Assembly (NCBI GenBank): GCA_017591395.1
Contig: WEDG01003318.1
Coordinates: 62,001-126,000, forward strand
Direction: 5' to 3'
Source of the DNA: Schistocephalus solidus
Taxonomy: Eukaryota; Platyhelminthes; Cestoda; Diphyllobothriidea; Diphyllobothriidae
DNA length: 64,000 nt
Positions 33,421 to 47,000 of this stretch are shown in pieces. Position 1 is the first letter of the stretch. Each line of letters starts with the position of its first letter. The position numbers and the translations under genes are program-made. Below the pieces are notes generated by a model. That model worked only from the letters and a program-made list of their open reading frames with translations. It had not been told where the DNA came from and did no database searches.

Positions 33421-36400
33421 ATCTTTTTGCAAATAATTTACCAATAAAATGTCCATGAGAAACGATCTACTACTAGCAATTTTGTAGAACATAAATATTT
33501 AACATTCATTACTTAAAGGTCATTTTTAAAAACGACATGATTCTTTGAAGAGCCAGCTTATTTTATTTACGTTAAGTATGACCAGTTTACTCACAAGAAG
33601 CAAAATTGACAGCTTTACTCTTGGTTCTGTGGAGCAGTTCAAATATGTGTTTCGGCGTTATCTTCGCAATCTCAGTTCGATGATCATCAAAGAGCACCCA
33701 CTTAACATGCAAATAAACCTATGAAATGCCATCTATATACATACCTCAAAACATCGCCCTACGCGAACAGAAGCAGAAAATTTGGATTTTTGCATTCTGT
33801 GGTTACAGCACAGCAACAAACCCAGATCTTGGTTGGCAAATTTCATCGTTACTCGGGCAAGCTGCGTGGCATATTCACTCCATTCGAGCAAGACAGCGGT
33901 TGTGAGGAGAGGGGGATTGTCGGGGTTTTGGAAGAAACTTCTATCGAGGTGGGGAGGGTGGTGATCTCAAAAGGGTCATCGGCATGCTCTACCATCCCGA
34001 TAGATGGTTAGCATCGCATTCGGCCAAGAGCTGAGGGGTGGCACGGATGGGCAGAGATCGCATTTTTCCGATAGCGATCCTCCGCTTGCGTTATTCTATC
34101 CTTCATCTCCATCCTTGCTACCTCCTCTTACTCCTCCTCCACCACCTCATCCCGTGTGATCCACTATTGCGACTGGGTCAGTGGCTTCGACTAATAGTGA
34201 TCTACCGTGGAACGGTCAGAATCCCCTACCCTCCACCCCCTCAACCAGGCTACAACGCCACCTCCAACTAACCCGAAAACAGCTCGCTCCCATGGTGGTA
34301 TACAAATGCCCAGCGCGCGTGCATGCCTGCGCACATACAAAAATGTGTGTGGGAGCACAAATTCGTTTGACAGTCATGCACGTGGGGCAGCGGCAGCGGC
34401 GCAGTGGTGGCCATTTGCGCACACCATGCGACTGCGATTTGCAGATGAGCAGAGATATATATATATATATTTCGAAGCCGATTTGCCGACGCCAACACTG
34501 CTACTGCTGCGCACATCTGTGGTATGATAAAATCTCTCATTTCAGCCTTTTCTGCCCTCGCAATAACTCAATTCGTGAACACAGGCTCCTGCTCACAGTC
34601 CCCGAGACACGGAGGGGTTTGCGTTGCTGGGTGGCGCTGAAACAAAACCAGTGGACGCGTAGGTTCGGGCTTGCCGGCATGGGGTGGTGGGCGGGGGATG
34701 ATGCACGTGGATGTTTTACCCATACCGTCATCGCCCACAAACAAGCAGGCATACGGAGCGATCGACTGGGGCTAACTATTAACGCATAACGAGATTTCCA
34801 ATGGAGTTTTACTTCTGCGTGGTCCTTCTGATAGCTGCTTACCAGGGAAAAAAACGCGAGCCGCTTACATTCTCTAATGAACTTTTCACCGTCATAAAGG
34901 ACGATGTGATCCACAAAATTGGCTAGCTTTTGAAAGGAAGCCCCAACCTCAGATTCAATCGTCCTTATATTAACGAATTTGTGGAATGTGCAACCAGCAC
35001 GTCTATTGAGAAGTTTAATTCAGTTAATTTGAGGGAGATTTAGGTTTGCACCTTTTAACTTAAAATGTTTACAAGCAACGGAATTATATAAAAATGTGGA
35101 CCGGTAAACATTGGAAACTACAAAGGAATTATCAGAACTATGCACATACGCGAAATATTTGAAACGTTAGTTGCACTGGAATATATATATATATATATAT
35201 ATAAAGGTTCGTATGCACTCACCGATAGGTTACAGGACTCACTCGTCTAGTTGTGCCTTGGGGCTCTCGAGCCGCACAGTGACTAGGGATATATATGCCC
35301 ATTCAGACGTTTTACCGAAGACGTCTTAACTAAAAGTCAATATAGTCTTAATAATAGTGATTCTGAATTTATTTTAGTGCAATATTCTGAATTTAAATTC
35401 TGATTATCACTTGTTACTAGGTGTGGAAACGTCTGTAACGTCCTATGATCAGAGATGTAGGACAGAAGTTAAAGCTCATATTACGTCGTGAGAGGAGACC
35501 GCCCAACGGGGCACTATCTCCATAAAGTGACTATGGTCGTCACTGCCAAATCATCTGATAGTTGCTCTACGTAGATTGGCAGAAAGCAGAACTTCCACAA
35601 CGCCGCATTCGTAAACTAGTCAAGGCTGATACGTCAAGCCGAGAAAATGGGAGTATTTATCAGGTTTTTCTCATGTTGTGGTGCGTAGCTGATTGTCCCA
35701 ACCAGTGCACCAAATTATGTCGTCAACTGCACTTCCACACTTTATTTAACTAATATGGCTTGTTTTTTTCGGCATGTCAGCACACTATGCCTACGCTTTG
35801 GGATATGCCCTAATCTCCCCATCTTATATTTAGAACTCGTTCAATGTTAGCCCTATCAAAGGAGGACTTATTGCGTTTAAAAATGACGGAGACTAAGAGT
35901 AACTTTTAGTTGCAAAAACACTCAAAGTGTAGGAACAGGGTTGTTCAACAGTGCCGGAACTGCCATTTGTTTGAAGAGAACATCCAGTTTCTTGGAGGTT
36001 TTTTAGAAACGAAGAACTATAATATACGGATGTCAAATAAGGAATTGCAGCAAGGTCTCATGGGGCGATTCGGGCCCACTTACCTGGGGTAGTAATTTAC
36101 TACGAGTCTAAACGTATGTCAAAACAATTAGTAGAGTTTTCTAACTGAAGGTGACCGAAAAACTGCAAGCGAGGGAGACCATTTCAATTTAAGAAATTCG
36201 GAAGAAGTTCTGAGCCTGGGTCAAAAAAGCTCTCATTCAACTCCAGTAAGAGTAAGTACTATCATCTATGTGTAAAAACTTCCGAAAATTGATTTTCAGT
36301 TGTGTTAACATATTAGCACTATCGTCATTTGATCATCTTTGGTTCAATCTTGCAGTACGTTTAACAACTGTAGTTTCCCCTGAATTGTCATGAATTGCGC

Positions 36401-37877
36401 AGTTTAACCAGATGAGATCCTGTAGAATTGTATATGTGTTCCTACCGGCGAGTTTTCAAACAACTTTTACTGTAAAATGACTAAATCACAGTCCTCGTTT
36501 CGTTTGCTGAGGATTTTGGGTTTTTTCATTGCTGTACTTTTGGATTTTCACTGGCATTGAATCACTCTTTCGTGCAAAACTTCCCTCGGGGATATTCCAC
36601 CAGCAAGGAGTAATTTAGTCTTTTTGGACCTGGCTAAGACATGGCACCCGTTAAGTAGGAGATGCAACCTGGTTGTCGAAATGTGTTCATATTTTACTAC
36701 GACCCTACAACCGTACAGCCATGCTTTTATAAATATTCAGTTGATAGTATGTCCTTACATACTATAAGCCACATATATCCCATCTACTACAGGCTTCATC
36801 TGAATCAAAATTAGGAAAACCCATGCTACCCAAATTCCGCCGACCTACTGTTTGTGTACGTTAATTTGCCACAGTAAAATTTAGCGACTTCGGCAAAACG
36901 TTTATTGACGTTGTTCCAAGGTACACTTGCGAATAAGTTAAAAACGTTGAAAACTTTGTAGATGGGGAGCAAGTAATTGAAACTTACGTTCAATGCGGTT
37001 TGGAAATAATGTGCAGGAGTTAGCCTACTGCTCTCCTACCGTGTCAGATGCCGTATTTTGTTGAGGTCGGGTCAGTTCTGTGCCATTTCAGATGAGTCTT
37101 TTATTCAAATAAAGCAGCATTAAGCCTACTTGAGACGGGACTAAAATGCACGAAATCGAATTTCACATGACCTTTCCAAGGCAAAATTCCTGAAGGTTCA
37201 TCCTTAAATAAAATACGCAGGGCAGTTGACATTTCGCATGAGCGACTACCTTTTAAAGCATAAATATGTGTAGATCACAATTTTTTGTAAGTGTTAAGAT
37301 CACAAAAGTGTTGCTCAGGGATTCACTCAGTGAGCAGTCATAGAACTCACCCTGGAAAATCACCCTCTCACAGGTCAAATTTGTTTGTTTAGGAGCGTGT
37401 AGAGGCCTCTTGGAGTTAATAAGAATAAGTCCTGCAGACTGGCGTGGCATTCAACGTATAATTTAGTAAAAGAGCGGAAGGCCTCACCTTTGCCGCCAGA
37501 AGATGTCTTGATGAAAGTTTTCTAAAGACTGTGCATATTTTTAATATAAATTATGGTATCTTTTTTCCCACTAATAGTTCAACGGATTCAGCGAGGATGT
37601 ATCCTGAGCTAATAAACCCCTTTGTGTTTTCACACTTCTTATAATGTTTATTCGGCCCATGCGTCATATCTTCCTAAGGAGTGCTTTAGACAGCCAAAAG
37701 GTCAAAATGATCCAGGCTAAACAAGCCACACACGGGAGATATTGCAGAAAACTGTATCTATATCACTGTTTGTGGGTGAAAAATTTACTCTCCTTCCTAT
37801 GCGTATGCGCTGTTTGTGTAAAAGGAACTATTTGGTCGGAAAGTGTTATATGTACCTCCGCCTGCCACCCCCCACCA
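33421..37877. other. AT-rich DNA with AT microsatellites and a SINE fragment
   Basis: (AT)n tracts lie at 34454-34470 and 35181-35203. A degenerate tRNA-SINE tail follows the second (about 35210-35300: CACTCACCGATAGGTTACAGG, TTGTGCCTTGGGGCTC). A pyrimidine-rich, GC-richer block at 34050-34260 holds open frames that overlap in several frames and is not supported as coding. I see no NOS1AP exon. Confidence 0.45.
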
Positions 37878-38805
<928 letters not shown>

Positions 38806-40930
38806 ACACACATGTCTACCTTATGCATTACAACACATATAGAGCACAAGTATTTTTTCCCCTTTACATACTTCATAAATCCTGTTTTCATTTCCTAAAA
38901 GGCTCCGCCCGTACAAACCAAATTTGCTATTTCACAGACGGCCTATCGCCATAGTTTGTGAAGAGAGGTGCTACGTATGAACGTTGCCGACCCTATAGTG
39001 ACCAGCATAGGCAGACCTGAGCCTGTCACCCTGGGTTTTATTTGGAATTTTCTTTATTGCTTCACATATAGCCAGCTTCAAACAGGTTTTTGAGTAAGTC
39101 CTGCTTGCGCGCAACATAGACCCTGTGGGCCATATATAGGGAGCTATCAGAGCTCCTCACCAGTCCCTGGAAAATAGCGTAGACACTGTCGGTTCACATA
39201 TATCTGGGCCAAAGAAGTCGTCTTTTAGGAAACCCTTTTTTCTTCCTCTGTTGGTAAGAAAGTCTTGCAGTCAAAAGACTCCCATTCCCCATAGGATAGA
39301 TGGAACACGTGAACTGTGTAAGGTGTACCTTCTCCCTCTCTAGACGCGAGTTATTGCTTCCGGACGTGCGAATCCAATTTCTCCACCTGCCTTCTTTGTC
39401 ACACTTGCACCTTGAGCCGTCATCCTCCTGAGAAACACTGTGCAGTGATGGGATGGTCATCGAAGAGAAGAGGAAGTAATGAACGAGGGCAGGAGGAGGA
39501 GAAGAAGAAAAAGAAGAGGAAAAAGTATAGATAGAAACAAAGTGAAATAAATACGGCACGCAGGAGTTAGAAGAGCGAGCGAGTGATCGCAATTCGGTCA
39601 CCGCTGTTTAATGCACGCTTCCAGCACAGCAAGAACATTTCTCCCACCGCCCCCTCCGCTCCCTCTTCCCCCACCGCTGCCTCCTCCCCCTCCCGCCCCG
39701 CCTCCACGGCTTTCAGTGCCGGTAAGTCCCTTGGCCTGGCGGGAACGAGGCCGATGGGAGCGAAGCAGAGACAGAGGCCGAGAAGGTGAAGACAAAAATG
39801 CCTACAGTTCGCTAATTGAGAACAAAAGATCCTCTGCCCTGTCCGCATAATTAATGAGGTATGAAACTCGAACAGTGGATCGCCAACTGCTATGGAGGGA
39901 GCTTTGGTCCACTAAAGCGTATTTAAAACCCTAATGAAGGACAGCGAATCTGGACACCGGCCCCGATCGTTTAGGTCCTCTTAGAACCTACTTTGTGAAG
40001 GTCATATCAATCAATGTTTCAGCCAGGGGTCACTCTTTTCAGTGTACTAATCGTCTTAAGGAATATGCGGAAGAGAACTGTAATTGTTGATAGGAACGAT
40101 AGTGTGAACTTACTCATCAGACGGGAACTAATGGATAGTGGCAGGTCAGCTTTCCACTGAAAACTTTTTCAATGCGAGTCAAATGTTGTATAAAACGTAT
40201 GGACATCGCCTTCCTGATGCTTCCGTCATGGCCACTTCTTAAAAATTAATGTTTAAGTCTCAGCAAAATGAGTGAAAATGTTTTATGGCTTATGATAGTG
40301 GAAGAAAATTGAGTTTCCTGGGTGAACTTGGTTGTCGAGCTGCAATTTTATCATTCATGAACTACCCTAACATTCTTATCATTCGCTAAAAAAAACACGA
40401 TATATGACAAGGCCTTGTTTGGAATATTTTAAATTCTGGCATATATTACGGGTTATTTAAAAAAACCAAAGCTGTTTTAAATAAACGGGATCCACGGAGT
40501 AACACATTTGTAACCCGCATTTATGCATCGAGGCAGTGGACAGTGATCGAAATGCATCCGTCTCCTGTAAAAGGCTGATCCGCCTAGACAATCGGCGTTA
40601 AGTTAACCCGCGATAACTGGTCACCTATGCCCATTTAGTAATCATTACTCAAAATAGAAAATTTGGTTTTAGCTTTGAAATTCTGTCTTCTGATGCTATC
40701 TGTAAAGTATGTGACCTATCTCGTGCAAAGTGCGGGAGTTGTCTAATGATTGATAGTCAGTCGTAAACTGGCACCCACCCAGCGAAAGTTTTGAAATAAT
40801 AATGAGTAACCCTATGCGAATTCAAAACTTAAAGGAAATAGTTAAACTAGTATTACTTCGTTTAGAAATGCCGAATATTTTAACACGATTACATATTGCG
40901 AAAACCTGCTAAATTGCTGTAACTGTAACT
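38806..40930. other. no confident gene; GC-rich patch at 39590-39790
   Basis: Mostly AT-rich. The stretch 39440-39790 contains a purine-rich run followed by a C/T-rich CpG-containing patch, described as a possible exon in the next entry. The rest shows nothing I recognise. Confidence 0.4.
39583..39720 (+). other. possible exon with GTAAGT donor
   Basis: An open frame starting MIAIRSPLFNAR runs through a Ser/Pro/Ala-rich stretch to SAG, where the sequence GCCG|GTAAGT resembles a strong 5' splice site (39721). The overlapping frame gives a poly-proline run, so composition alone could create these frames. No homology is recognised. It could be an alternative first exon or simply low-complexity DNA. 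Confidence 0.2.
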
Positions 40931-40983
40931 GGGCCCGGTTAGTACTTGCATGAGTGACCGGCTGGGAATACCGGGTGTTGCTG
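40931..40983 (+). pseudogene. 5S rRNA 3'-part (SINE head)
   Basis: The sequence GGTTAGTACTTGCATGAGTG followed by ACCGGCTGGGAATACCGGG corresponds to the conserved region of animal 5S rRNA that includes the internal C box, with only a few substitutions by eye. The first half of 5S, including the A box, is missing, so this copy is 5'-truncated and not a functional 5S gene. Confidence 0.85.
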
Positions 40984-41370
40984 ACATCTCTCTTTTGTGC
41001 CCCCTAAACGGGCGACGTGGTAGATGCGTTGGACCAACACGGGGGCCACATCAGTGCATGGCAGGCGTTATTCGGGTTGCGCTCCCATAACAAATGCCGA
41101 ACATGGAGGTGTGGTGGCACGCCTAGGGGCGGCTAGGACATAGGGGACCCAGCCGCGCCAGCCACCTGCGTCCTCTCCCGCCTCCGATCTTCTTGACTCT
41201 GTCTTGACACCGGGCTTTCTCCGGGGGAGGAGGAGAGAGTGCGGTAGATGCAGCGCAAGTCTACTATCACTTTAAACTAAATCACGCGCAAGTCACCGTT
41301 CCTGCTCAACGTTCCCATGAGCATACGGTGGACATCGTCGGACTACGACGGTCGAAATGTCGTGAATAAT
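40931..41370 (+). mobile_element. 5S rRNA-derived SINE with LINE-matched 3' tail
   Basis: The head (40931-40983) matches the 3' part of animal 5S rRNA. It is joined through ACATCTCTCTTTTG to the SINE body (GTGCCCCCTAAACGGGCGACGTGG, CATGGCAGGCGTTATTCGGG, GCCGAACATGGAGGTGTGG). From about 41160 it matches the LINE 3' end: GCCAGCCACCTGCG, CTTCTTGACTCTGTC, GAGGAGAGAGTGCGGTAGATGC, GCATACGGTGGACATCGTCG, terminating in GACGGTCGAAATGTCG. This is the layout of SINE3-type elements: a pol III promoter from 5S rRNA, a body and a LINE-derived tail for reverse-transcriptase recognition. The other SINE copies in the window lack the head and are presumably 5'-truncated. Confidence 0.8.
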
Positions 41371-41789
41371 AAACTTAATCGAATTTTTATTTGAACTCGT
41401 AAGCGTACCATTTTATGTACATTAGAGGAACTTTCCATTCGACAAATTATTTATTGGTAATTAGATGTTGGATTACAATGAATATCAGATAACTCTTGAA
41501 ATACCGGTGAATATTTCATGATTTTCAGGGTGTTTGAGAGATTGGCCATGTATTTAGATTTTGTTCTATGTTTATTAAAACCCTCAAAATAAATTACTTA
41601 TTAAAAGTATAAACTTGAGTTGTGAGCTTTTGAAAATTCTTTCTTATGCAGATGGCAGTTTGCGCCATATTTTTAGACTGCCCAAACATCAAAACTATCG
41701 CTGACAAAAATGATCGTCCACAACAAATGTCAACAAGTTATATGCCTACGATCCACTTAAGAACTTTCTGCAATAAGGTATTTCATTAA
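41371..41789. other. no gene recognised
   Basis: AT-rich spacer. Confidence 0.4.
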
Positions 41790-42070
41790 AAAGAGCGTTT
41801 TAATCATGGCAAAACGCACAAAAGCACTAGGTATTTTCTATGATACTTAATAACATAGGAAATTTATTGGATATCTGGCAACCTCCGATGGCACCCAAAT
41901 CCTGTCTGTTTCCCTACAATATACAAGAAAGAACATACAGTGTTCTTTAGAAAAAGGCTTCCAGAACATAAAATCCACTCAAAAAACCAATATATCAAGA
42001 CGCTTAAATATTTAATCAAAATTTTGATGACAATCTGTATGAGTAAAGTATTCTTCCATAGGTCTCTGTA
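41790..42070 (+). repeat. dispersed repeat, copy 2
   Basis: Partner of 33100-33420: CATAGGAAATTT, GGATATCTGG, CCAAATCCTGTCTGTTT and ATTTAATCAAAATTTTGATG occur in the same order. The minus-strand open stretch at 41864-42211 lies mostly inside this repeat and is not supported as a gene. Confidence 0.5.
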
Positions 42071-42699
42071 ACAGTACGAAGTGATAACTGAAAAACATTT
42101 ACGACAGGTGATTGGTGAACAGTTTTCTCCGCGATAGCTTCTATTCCCCATTCTAATCAACAGGCTAGCAGGATATTTTTGCAATGGCAGGGTCTTATGC
42201 TTAACGCTCAACGGTCAAGGATTCCAGGCTCGAATCCCTTGCTATCTAACGGCTTATAAGTTCTATCTTAATGAATGCTTCTTGTTACGTCAGCGTCTGT
42301 GAGAGCTCCAACGCACAGCTCTAGCCATCGGATTGATGAAGCACCACCTCGATGTGGATTTGAGTAGGTAGGACATGAGACCATAATTCAGTGGGCAGAA
42401 CGTTATATTTTGATATTCCCTACGGCCTACTACGCCCAATATTTTGATATTCCCTACTCGGGTTCAAAGCCAACTGACGATACAAAATTAGCCAGAAACG
42501 CTCGTGGCATTCAATCCACTCTTGGTTAGTGCTCCTTTTGCTACTCACATCGTTTTCTGACCAGCAACTCAGGTGTATGACAAGAATGCTTACTTAAAAC
42601 ACGTTGACTACGTTCACATGAAGGTAGTTAACTCGTTTTGACATGGAAATATAGACTCCGCATACTACAGGTGCCTCTCGCTAAATTCTAATGAGTCCC

Positions 42700-42795
42700 T
42701 GTTCTCATATCCTTACTTTAACCGTAGCCCTAGCCGCAACCCTCAAAACACAAACCCTAACAAATTTTAATCCTAACCCTCCTGACCCTAACTCA
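42700..42795. repeat. degenerate telomere-like CCCTAA tract
   Basis: Repeated AACCCTAA/CCTAACCCT motifs with 5-15 bp irregular spacing, resembling decayed TTAGGG telomeric repeats. Similar patches occur at 50288-50322 and 60590-60700. Just upstream (42404-42458) the 19 bp block ATATTTTGATATTCCCTAC is duplicated. Confidence 0.6.
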
Positions 42796-42799
42796 AAAC

Positions 42800-43194
42800 A
42801 TTTGCGGAATTTAAGGTAAAGTCGCCTTTAAAATGTAAATGCATTCTCGTGTCAAACTGTTATTTATATGCAGCGACCAAATTTAAGATTTCCTTCACGA
42901 TTTATGGGTGCTGACTAGTTAAGTTAACTTAAGCACTCATTGCTAAGGCGATCTTATATGTAATGAGATCGTCAACGGATCCAACTCAGAAACTTTTATC
43001 TTTGAAGGAGGAGTCAGACAGCACGGTTGAAAGAGTTTTCCCCTGCGTACAAACTATTTTAGCGTCCAAGTTAAATCACACGCCCATGTCTTAGGAATGC
43101 GAATAATGTCAAAAGAACGTGCTACTCCATAAGAACTAGCATTATCTCTTTTCGATTTAAACACATCTTAAATCGCCGAAACATCATTACAATG
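42800..43194. other. no gene recognised
   Basis: AT-rich spacer up to the 3' end of LINE copy C. Confidence 0.4.
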
Positions 43195-44079
43195 TCTGCT
43201 CTTCCACACGACAGTTCGACCGTCGATTTCGATGATGTACAGCGTATGCTCCACAGAAGGGTGGTGCAGGGACGGTGACTTGCGCGTGAATTAGTTTTAA
43301 GTTAAAGTAGCCTTGCGCTGCAGCCACCGCACTCTCTCCTCCTCCCCCACCTGAACCCGATGTCATGACAGAGTCAATAAGACCGGGGGCGGGAGAGGAC
43401 GCAGGTGGCTGGCGCGGCCGGAGCCGCTCCTGGGCGTACCACAACACCCGGCTCGGATCCCACGAAGTGGGAGTGCCATAAAGGCCACAGTAAGAAGGAG
43501 CCATTGCAGCCTGACTCTCAGTCCGCCAGTCAGCCGCTCCACACAAAAACACACCATTGGGTTGACCACGTGTTCCGAGTTATCCCGTCAGTTGGCAACC
43601 TTCCAAGCCACGGCTTTTAGCCCACCGTGATAGTTTCAAGCGTGTCAGATTGTTTATAGTGAGGAAAATGCGCTGAGCTCTCGACCTCACTCTCTCCCAC
43701 ACCCCAAAATCAGACCAATGTCCGAGCCGGTCATTTGTCTGATGTGGGAGTGGGCGCATTGGCTGACGGATCGGCGTACCCGTCTTCGCGCGTCACAGCA
43801 CGACCTGCCCACCATAACGCACACACCAGGATTTACTTACTAAGGGGATATGGAGGAGCCATCGCCGTCTGACTCCCAGTCCACTGGTCAGCCACTCGAA
43901 AATCACAGCACGTACACTGTGCTGACGGCGTGGTCTGGTGTATGCGTCTGGTTGGCAGCATTCCAAGCAACGGTTTCTAGGAGACCATGATTTTATCAGG
44001 TACATTATGATGATTTTGAGGGTGACGTCTATTTATTAGTGTAGGTGGTGTGCGCTGATGTGGCTTAGCCTCTGGTGGT

Positions 44080-47000
44080 TTACCGCAGGTTGTCGTGGAG
44101 GTGCATGTGTCCTAATAGGCCCATGCGGTGTCTAAATGTGCGGGAGCAGTGGGGGCAGTGTAGGCGGACACGTCGACTGTATGTCGGAGACCCAGGCACT
44201 GGTTCACCAACCTCCGTGTGATGGATTCGCAGGTGACCAACCAGGCCTATGCGTGAATTGAAGTTGCGGGCGCATTGTGGGCAGGAGAAATCGGTAGAGT
44301 CTGGGGGGATGTCATTCATGGAATTGGGGGTGGCAGTGGCGGTAAGAATGGCAGGAGCGGAGGGTGTGCATGGTGTATCGGTGTTGACGGCATTACGGTG
44401 AATTCCGCTGTCGTGGATGCGCATGTGACCGAATAGGCCCATGCGATGAGTTAATGCGCGAGGACAGTGAGGGCAGTGAAAGCGGCAATCTCTGCTGTGT
44501 GTTAATGCTCCAGGCACTGATTCATCAGTCTCTGTACGATGGATTCGCAAGTGACCAAACAGGCCGATATGTGGGTTGAATGTGCGATCGCATTGCGGAC
44601 AGTTTAGAAGAGAGTCCCCTTCGCTGATGATGGTGGTGGTGGTAGTGGAGGCAAATGCGATGATGGTTGCGGTGGTGGGGGTAACAGGCGTTGAGTATTG
44701 GGGTGTGGTCTCTTTGATGGTCTGAGTAATGGAATTGATGCCAGGAGTGAGAGTGGGGGAGTCTGAAGTAGGGTTGGCAGAATTTCACGTAAAAGTATGC
44801 ATTTTCGGATTGTTGGTGCATTGCGTCTGAGGATGTCCAACAGGCTGATTCGCGCGTTGAAGATGCGTTGACAGCGCAGGCATGTTGGCGGGGCCTAGCC
44901 ATCGATGGTGTTGGTCTGGGGCGCTGGTGAATTTCGTGCCGCTCTTTTAGCCTTGGCGGCGGTGATCCGGTTGGCGTCATACATTGCTGAGCCAGTCTTC
45001 ACGGATCTTCTCCATGCTGGTCTATCCTGTGCGAAGTCCTTCCAGGTGGCCGCTCCATCGCAGTTGCACTTGCCCCAGCATGGCGTGGATGCTTAGGATT
45101 CGGGTCCGCTCCAGGACTTCCATGTCCGGGATCCTTTCTTGCCATCTCAGCTTCAGCATTCTGCGGAGGCAGCTGAGATGGAAGTGATTCAGCTTCCTGG
45201 CTTGGTTCGAGTAGACGGTCCATGTCTCCACTCCGTATAGGAGTGTCGTCAAGACGACGGCTTTGTACATCTTCAGTTTTGTGTTCAGGTGAATACCGTG
45301 GCGATTCCACACGGAGGACTGCAGTCGGCCGAAGGCCTGACTGACTTTAGAGATCCGCAGGGTTACCTCGTCATTGATTCTCATGCTGCGTGACAGCGTG
45401 CTTCCTAGAAAAGCGAAGGTTTCTACGTTTTTGAGTTGAGAGTCTTTGACATTGATTCGAGGAGCATTGTATTCCGCGCTGGGTGGCGCCTGGTGCATGA
45501 CAACCGTTTTGGCTGTACTGATTGTTAATCCGTTGGTCACTGTGGATGCTTCGGATATCGTCCCGTTGTCAGTGACGTGCGCCGTCATCCGTCATGAAGA
45601 TGACGCACCATGTGCGTGAACCACTGATGAACGCCAAATTTCTGCATGACTTTCCACAGTCCGTCGTGATGCACCGTCTCAAAGGCTTTTTTTAGATCCA
45701 AGAAGGTAGTGTTTGATTGAGTTCGCATATCCTGGAACTTCTATTGTATCTGGCGGGTGGCAAAGATCATATCGGTTGTTCCGTGGTGTCGGCAGAAGCC
45801 ACATTAGCTTTTCGGAAGCAGACCCTGCTCTAGGTGACCGATCAGATTATTGAGAAGGATACGGGCGAAGATTTTCCCGGCGATGTTGAGCGATGAGATG
45901 CCTCCGTGATTATCACAGTTACCGGTTTCCATTCCGTTTGTAGAGATGGACAATGGTCACGTCTTTGAAATCCTGAGGAACTTGTCCTTGGTGCCACATC
46001 TCCTGGAAGAGTGTTGTGAGTTCTGCCATCAGCCGGGGCCCACCCTGCTTGTAGACTTCCGGTGGGATTGCGTCGGATCCCGGTGCTTTACCACTGGAAA
46101 TCTGCTGCATGGTCCGGATGGTTTCTGGTAGGGAAGGCGGCAGATCCAGGTAATTGTTCGTGTCCACTTGAGGGAGCCGGTCATTGGCAGCATCGGAGAT
46201 GGCTGATGAGCAATTAAGGACACTTCTGAAGTGCTCGGTCCAGCGCTTCAGAATTTGCGATTTCTCTGTCAGCCGTGTTGTACCGTCAGAGCTGAGCAGC
46301 GGTGCGGTCCCCTTGATACGCGGGCCGTAGATGGCCTTGATGACTTTGAATAAGTATTTTTATTTCATTGCGGTCCGCATACCCCTGGATTTCCTCAGCC
46401 TTTCGGTTCATCCAGGCATCCTGCATCTCCCGCAGCCGTTGCTGTACAAGGCGTTGGCATCTGAAGAAGGCTGCTTTGGTGACGTCAGTCTGAAGGTCCA
46501 GGTAGGCTTTGTGTAGTCCATTCTTCTCCATGAGTAAGTTGCTGATGTCGGCATCATTGTCGTCAAACCAGTCCTGGTTTTGACGGCGTGCGCGTCCGAG
46601 GACATCGAGAGCGGTGGACTGGATGACATTTCGCAGTTGACACCATCGTGTCTCCACGGTAGCATTATCAGCTAGATCATACAGGTTCTCCAGTTTCTCG
46701 GTTATTTGGTTGCTGAAGTCAAAACAGTGAGCAGGCAAATTTAACAAAAGAGTATTTTACTGATCTGGTGGCCGCTTACCTTGGGGCCTTCGTCGGGGTT
46801 GCAGTCGCAGCCTCATCTGGGAGATGACGAGGTGGTGATCTGTCCAACCATCGGCATCTCGGATCGCCTTTGTTACCAGCACGTCCTGTCGATCTCGCCT
46901 CCGGACGCGAACATAGTCCAGCAGATGCCAGCGCCGTGACCGAGGGTGAATCCACGTGGCCTTCTCCCACGTCGGAAGGCGGAAGAAGGTGTCGGTCAGC

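Noticed and set aside
34181..34789. 202-codon plus-strand open frame
   Set aside because: It spans an (AT)n tract, resembles no family, and overlaps equally long frames on both strands.
39194..39601. 135-codon minus-strand open frame
   Set aside because: No recognisable domain and a purine/pyrimidine-biased composition; not enough to call a gene.
40931..40983. A functional 5S rRNA gene
   Set aside because: Only the 3' part of 5S is present, and it runs straight into SINE body and LINE tail.
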